Positions 60,055 through 64,000 of a stretch of 64,000 bases of DNA are shown here, one piece after another. The notes under the pieces were generated by a model. The model was not told where the DNA came from, ran no database searches, and was given only the letters and a program-made list of their open reading frames with translations. Position 1 is the first letter of the stretch; the number at the start of each line of letters is the position of its first letter. The stretch is taken from NCBI RefSeq assembly GCF_901709675.1, contig NC_051103.1, forward strand, positions 7,425,501 through 7,489,500, read 5' to 3'. The stretch is from Syngnathus acus (Eukaryota > Chordata > Actinopteri > Syngnathiformes > Syngnathidae). The position numbers were made by a program, and so were the translations under genes.

Positions 60055-63000
60055 GTATTATGTATTGCTCCTCTCTGACCTCATTTCTTTCCATTTTGTG
60101 GACTTTCATTCTCACCACCTCATTCATTCAAAACATTTGACTGAGATATTGACTCACAATTATAATGTTTCATATGTAACCATCAGACTGAGCTCTTCAC
60201 GTGTGTGAAGGGCGTAAAATCACTTCCTGGGTTGAATCGCTTTTGACCCTGTCATCTCAGTGGGAGGTAGGACTGAGGCTTGAGCCGTTCCCCGGGCTAA
60301 AAGGTGACCGCTGTCTCGCCGAGACAGGCACGGACAGATGAGATGGGGAGAATGATCCAGCTGGAAAATCAGTCAAAAGAAAAAGAATGCATCCAAATCT
60401 ATTTGTAGTGGGCACTTCAACATATTTGATTTGATTGTGGTTCATATATGATGAGATGAGGAACAATCATGATTTGTGTCTAATGAGGGCAGTAAAACCC
60501 ACGCATGCACTACTGCACAAACACACAGAAGACCTGTGGTCAACCTCTGTCCTGCTAACCTGTATTTATTGCTCATTAAAGGCCAATAGTTCATTCTCAC
60601 ACTGACAAGTCTGATTAATTAGGTAGATTCATCACACCGTTTTACGACAACTCACACACTTTGTGCCCTGTGCTGCTACTCGCAACATTGATGGATATGT
60701 GGATGGATGGATGGATGGAAAGGTGCATGGGACAGACAAATAAGCTGATCTCATGAATGTGTGTGTTAGTTTTAAAATCTTGTGCAACCCAGATAAATGT
60801 TTTTAAATTGATTTTTTTTAAAATATCGACACAACAAAAAGTCTTAGAGTGCATTTTAACTTGACAGCAAACATGCTGCTAGACTCAATTCCTTTAGTTT
60901 ATAAATCTTGTGACAGTGACAGGAAGTTAGCAGACCAAACTAGACAACAAAATGACACCAGTCATGCATGTGAGTGAATATGAAGCCTCTATTATTATTT
61001 TTAAAGGCTATTCCTCATAAAGTATCATGGAGGGACACATTTTGGTGCTCACAAAAACAGGCCAACGACTGCTACACTCGAGTGGTGGCGATGGAAGCTG
61101 ACAATAACACCACCAGGGGGTGGCCATGCCCCCACCCCATAAACTTACTGGTCCCCCTCACTGACCACCCACTGTCCGGTATTGAGTTATGGGTTAAGGG
61201 TTAAAACAATTTTTGAAAAAAGATATGAGAAAAACAGGAGTCACAAGGCCAAATTAAAACAAAAAAACTCTCAAAACATGACAGAGAAGTCCCTCCTCCA
61301 CAGAAACTTGATTGACAGGTCAAAAGGACAGCTCATATTAGTAGTAGATGAAATGATGAGCTCCGTCGTTCCTGCATTGGAGTTTGCATATTCTCCAGGT
61401 CTCCTCCCACATTCCAAAAAGGTAGCTTAACATCAATATCTAACAGACTCTGGTGCAAAAGCTCTACATTCTACATTTGGATGAGTCCATGACTGGGGAA
61501 CAGGGTTTTGGACTTCCTGACAAACAGATCCACAACTGAGTCTCCTCCATCATCTTCAACAGCTGGGCTCTCCTGTTCACACTACTAACCTATGAGTGTT
61601 CTGTGAAATTCCCGAGCTGTCATATTTGAGAAGGTTGAGGACAACGCAGTAGAAGACGACAACAATGACACTATGTGCAGACGTGTGGATGTGTTTAGCA
61701 TAAACCAAGCTTATAAATATTGTGAAGGATTTGGAAAACATGTGAGACATCCCCATATCCCATACAGGAAGCAACTGTCTTTACATAACAGGACAAAAAA
61801 AAAAATCCATCTACGGCCCTTTCTTTCAATCACATTTACTCATCTACAGAAAAGCTGACACTTGACAGTAACAGTGACAAGTACAAACTCGTCAATATGA
61901 TTAATGATGGGAAAACACTAAGTCAACAGAGGAAAAAATGTGTTTCCACAAATGGGAATTTTTATAAGTGGGTGGGTGGGTGGCTTTGCAGGTAGATGTG
62001 ACTTTGTGTGTGTGTGAGTGTGTGTGAAATTGTGACTCAGTCACACCTGTAACCATAATGTGTCTCCACCGAATGCCAGTGGTTGGGGTTCCCTTCCTTC
62101 ACTGCTGCATAGTATGAGGGTCGGTCCCACCGAATGCAAAATCTTGGCCGGTGCAAAGGAAGAACACGTCTTGTGCCAGGTCTGAACTTCTCCAATGTCT
62201 GGACCTCAAATTTCTATTTTCCCCTTTCAGTCTGACATTTATTGTATCGCTACTGCTGCAAAACAAAACAACTAGCTAGTAGCTATACAACTATAGTACC
62301 GTGAAAAAAAAGCCAATTATTTAAAAACACTTAAGATTAAAAAAAGAAGACATAAATATCTGCACAAAGTTCCACCAGCAAGCTGAACCAACTTGAAATT
62401 CAGAATCAGAAAGACAGAGATTTGCCAAAATGGCAGTATATGACTCCCATGTATGTGTCTGTCAATCTGCTGCACCTTTTCTGAACTTACACCAGACTTG
62501 TTTTCCATCTTCGTGTGTGTCACCAGGCTGCCCTTCCACCCTGAGGAGCGAGTCTTTTCGAGGGTAACCTCTAAATGCATTCCAGGCCTCCAGCATTCTT
62601 TCACGCCTACTCTGTGTTTTCGCCCATACTTTGCTTTGCTTCATTAGTCAACTCCACAAATTCACAGTCATTGAGTATCTGAGCACTTCCCCAAATTTGA
62701 CTGACCATAAATATGGGATTCTTCTAAAGACCAACAGGTGCATGTTTCTGTGGTAACCTGTGATGGCAACACAGGCATTTCTTGGAATTGTTTCATGCTC
62801 CCTCTTAAATACTCGGACCACTATCCCATAATAACACTTTTATTGCATGTGCAGTTTGCTAGTTTCAAGTGTACCACCAAAGTGGCAATAAATAGATCTT
62901 AGTTGCATTTGATTGGTCTCGCAAAATGATCATAATTAGAACATCCAACCAACTCATAGCGGTGGATGCGATTTGAAAACTCAGTGAATGTCCATAAACT

Positions 63001-64000
63001 TAAAAGTGTGTGTCGATTTTATTTGTCTTTTGTCAGGTTGATGGACTGCTAAATTAGGGTAAGCGTTGAAACAAAGGCCCTTTTTTCCTTTCTTTTTGCC
63101 CGCATCAAAGCACTGAAATGTGACATGGACATGTTAAATCCTCTGTCCTCTCTGTGGCCTCCAAGCACACCATCAGATAATAAACAGTACAGTAATTATA
63201 TGTTGATGTTACTGAATTACGCCAAAAAAAAAAAAAGGAAACTAGTTGGACAAGGGAATAATAAATGGCCTGATAATAGACTCTTGGTGACCATTATGGA
63301 ACTGTGTCACCTTAATAAGACATCAGAGTGTCTTCTCAGAGTTTATGAGGCAGGGTGTGGCGTTTGGATGTAAATGACGCTCGGGAGACGTTAACAGCAG
63401 CAGCGGCGATTGTTGTCTGTGTCTTTTTCCTTTTGTTGTCTTTTAGATCTTTTTGACGGTGCCAAGGCACAATAAAGTCAGGAAACATTGTAAAGGTGCA
63501 GTGACATGACCTCTCTGACCTTATCGCTTGCTCGGACAAGTCTAATCTTTTCTCAGCCAATATGACATTTTAAATAAGGATGCAAAATTGTTTTGCTTTG
63601 TAATGTCTATTTTAGATTAAATCTACTGATCACACTTTTTATTATATTTTTCCATGAAATAATGAGAGGAAACGCACTCTGAAACCAATCTAAAAAAATA
63701 GATACTGTATTTTTGAATGGACAGTATGTAGTTGCTATTGTAAAAATATTTTTCCTACATTTTCTTTCATTTCTCAGAGAAGAATACATTAAACCTAAAC
63801 ACTGTATATTTGATGTGTTCTGGGAACACCTGGATTATTCTCCAAATAAAATAATGATATTCCTCACAAGGCATTGAGAAATGTGTGATGCACTTTGCAT
63901 GTGTATTTGCTGACCCTGGTTTATTGCACTTGTGCAGTGTGCACGAGTGTTTTTCATTGCCTCCCTGATGACCTCTTTATCAGATCATTGCATATTACCC

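Larger units (their letters stand above)
56450..64000. other. Gene-free, microsatellite-rich intergenic DNA
   Basis: No exon or RNA gene was recognised on either strand. The open frames are short, and several follow simple repeats. The region holds (GT)n tracts near 57571-57594, 57893-58002, 59171-59189 and 59948-59975, (TATAA)n at 58473-58501, (CTCCTG)n at 58721-58762, (ATGG)n near 60703-60719 and (GGGT)n near 61967-61983. There is a dispersed repeat pair at about 57.6 and 60.0 kb. A sequence at 61372-61425 (GGAGTTTGCATATTCTCC and CTCCTCCCACATTCCAAAAA) resembles a widespread fish interspersed repeat. Confidence 0.6.

Overview
The window is nuclear DNA of a teleost fish, most likely a percomorph with a fairly compact genome. 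Evidence: genes are split by GT-AG introns, many under 150 bases. Four vertebrate gene families are recognisable. The non-coding DNA is rich in (GT)n and other microsatellites and carries fish-type hAT-like MITE remnants. Nothing prokaryotic is present.

Layout. 1-4.87 kb: intergenic. 4.87-6.4 kb: nhlrc3 on the minus strand, head to head with nrbf2 on the plus strand (6.9-9.0 kb). 9.2-12.9 kb: reep3 on the minus strand, tail to tail with nrbf2. 14.86-48.19 kb: jmjd1c (kdm3c) on the plus strand, head to head with reep3. It has 30 coding exons that join in frame to 2,798 codons plus a stop, with a 14.3 kb first intron. 48.2-49.4 kb: jmjd1c 3' UTR. 56.5-64 kb: gene-free, microsatellite-rich DNA. 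Every exon junction given for the four genes keeps the reading frame and matches the known protein families. In human the order is NRBF2, JMJD1C, REEP3, so the JMJD1C-REEP3 pair appears inverted here relative to NRBF2, with its divergent arrangement kept.

The unexpected part is 49.4-56.5 kb, just downstream of jmjd1c. In order it holds: (a) an array of about 283-bp repeats ending in a large inverted repeat around an AT-rich core; (b) two adjacent perfect short palindromes; (c) three tandem foldback units, each with a tRNA-like sequence facing an inverted tRNA-like partner, then a solitary tRNA-like unit ending in oligo-T; (d) a perfect CRE and a TATAAAA box; (e) a compact, about 13-exon transcription unit with good splice signals and an AATAAA, whose first exons carry a spliced 162-codon frame with no family I recognise; (f) a tandem, higher-order array of octamer, CCAAT-box and GC-box motifs; (g) two hairpin-forming inverted repeats (about 57-bp and about 130-bp arms). 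I know of no described element with this architecture. Whether it is one functional locus or a pile-up of repeats cannot be settled from sequence alone.

The recognisable genes do not form a pathway. NHLRC3 is a secretory-route NHL beta-propeller protein, NRBF2 an autophagy PI3K-complex subunit, REEP3 an ER-shaping protein that clears ER from mitotic chromosomes, and JMJD1C a nuclear JmjC-family chromatin protein. Their link is conserved neighbourhood and shared promoters.
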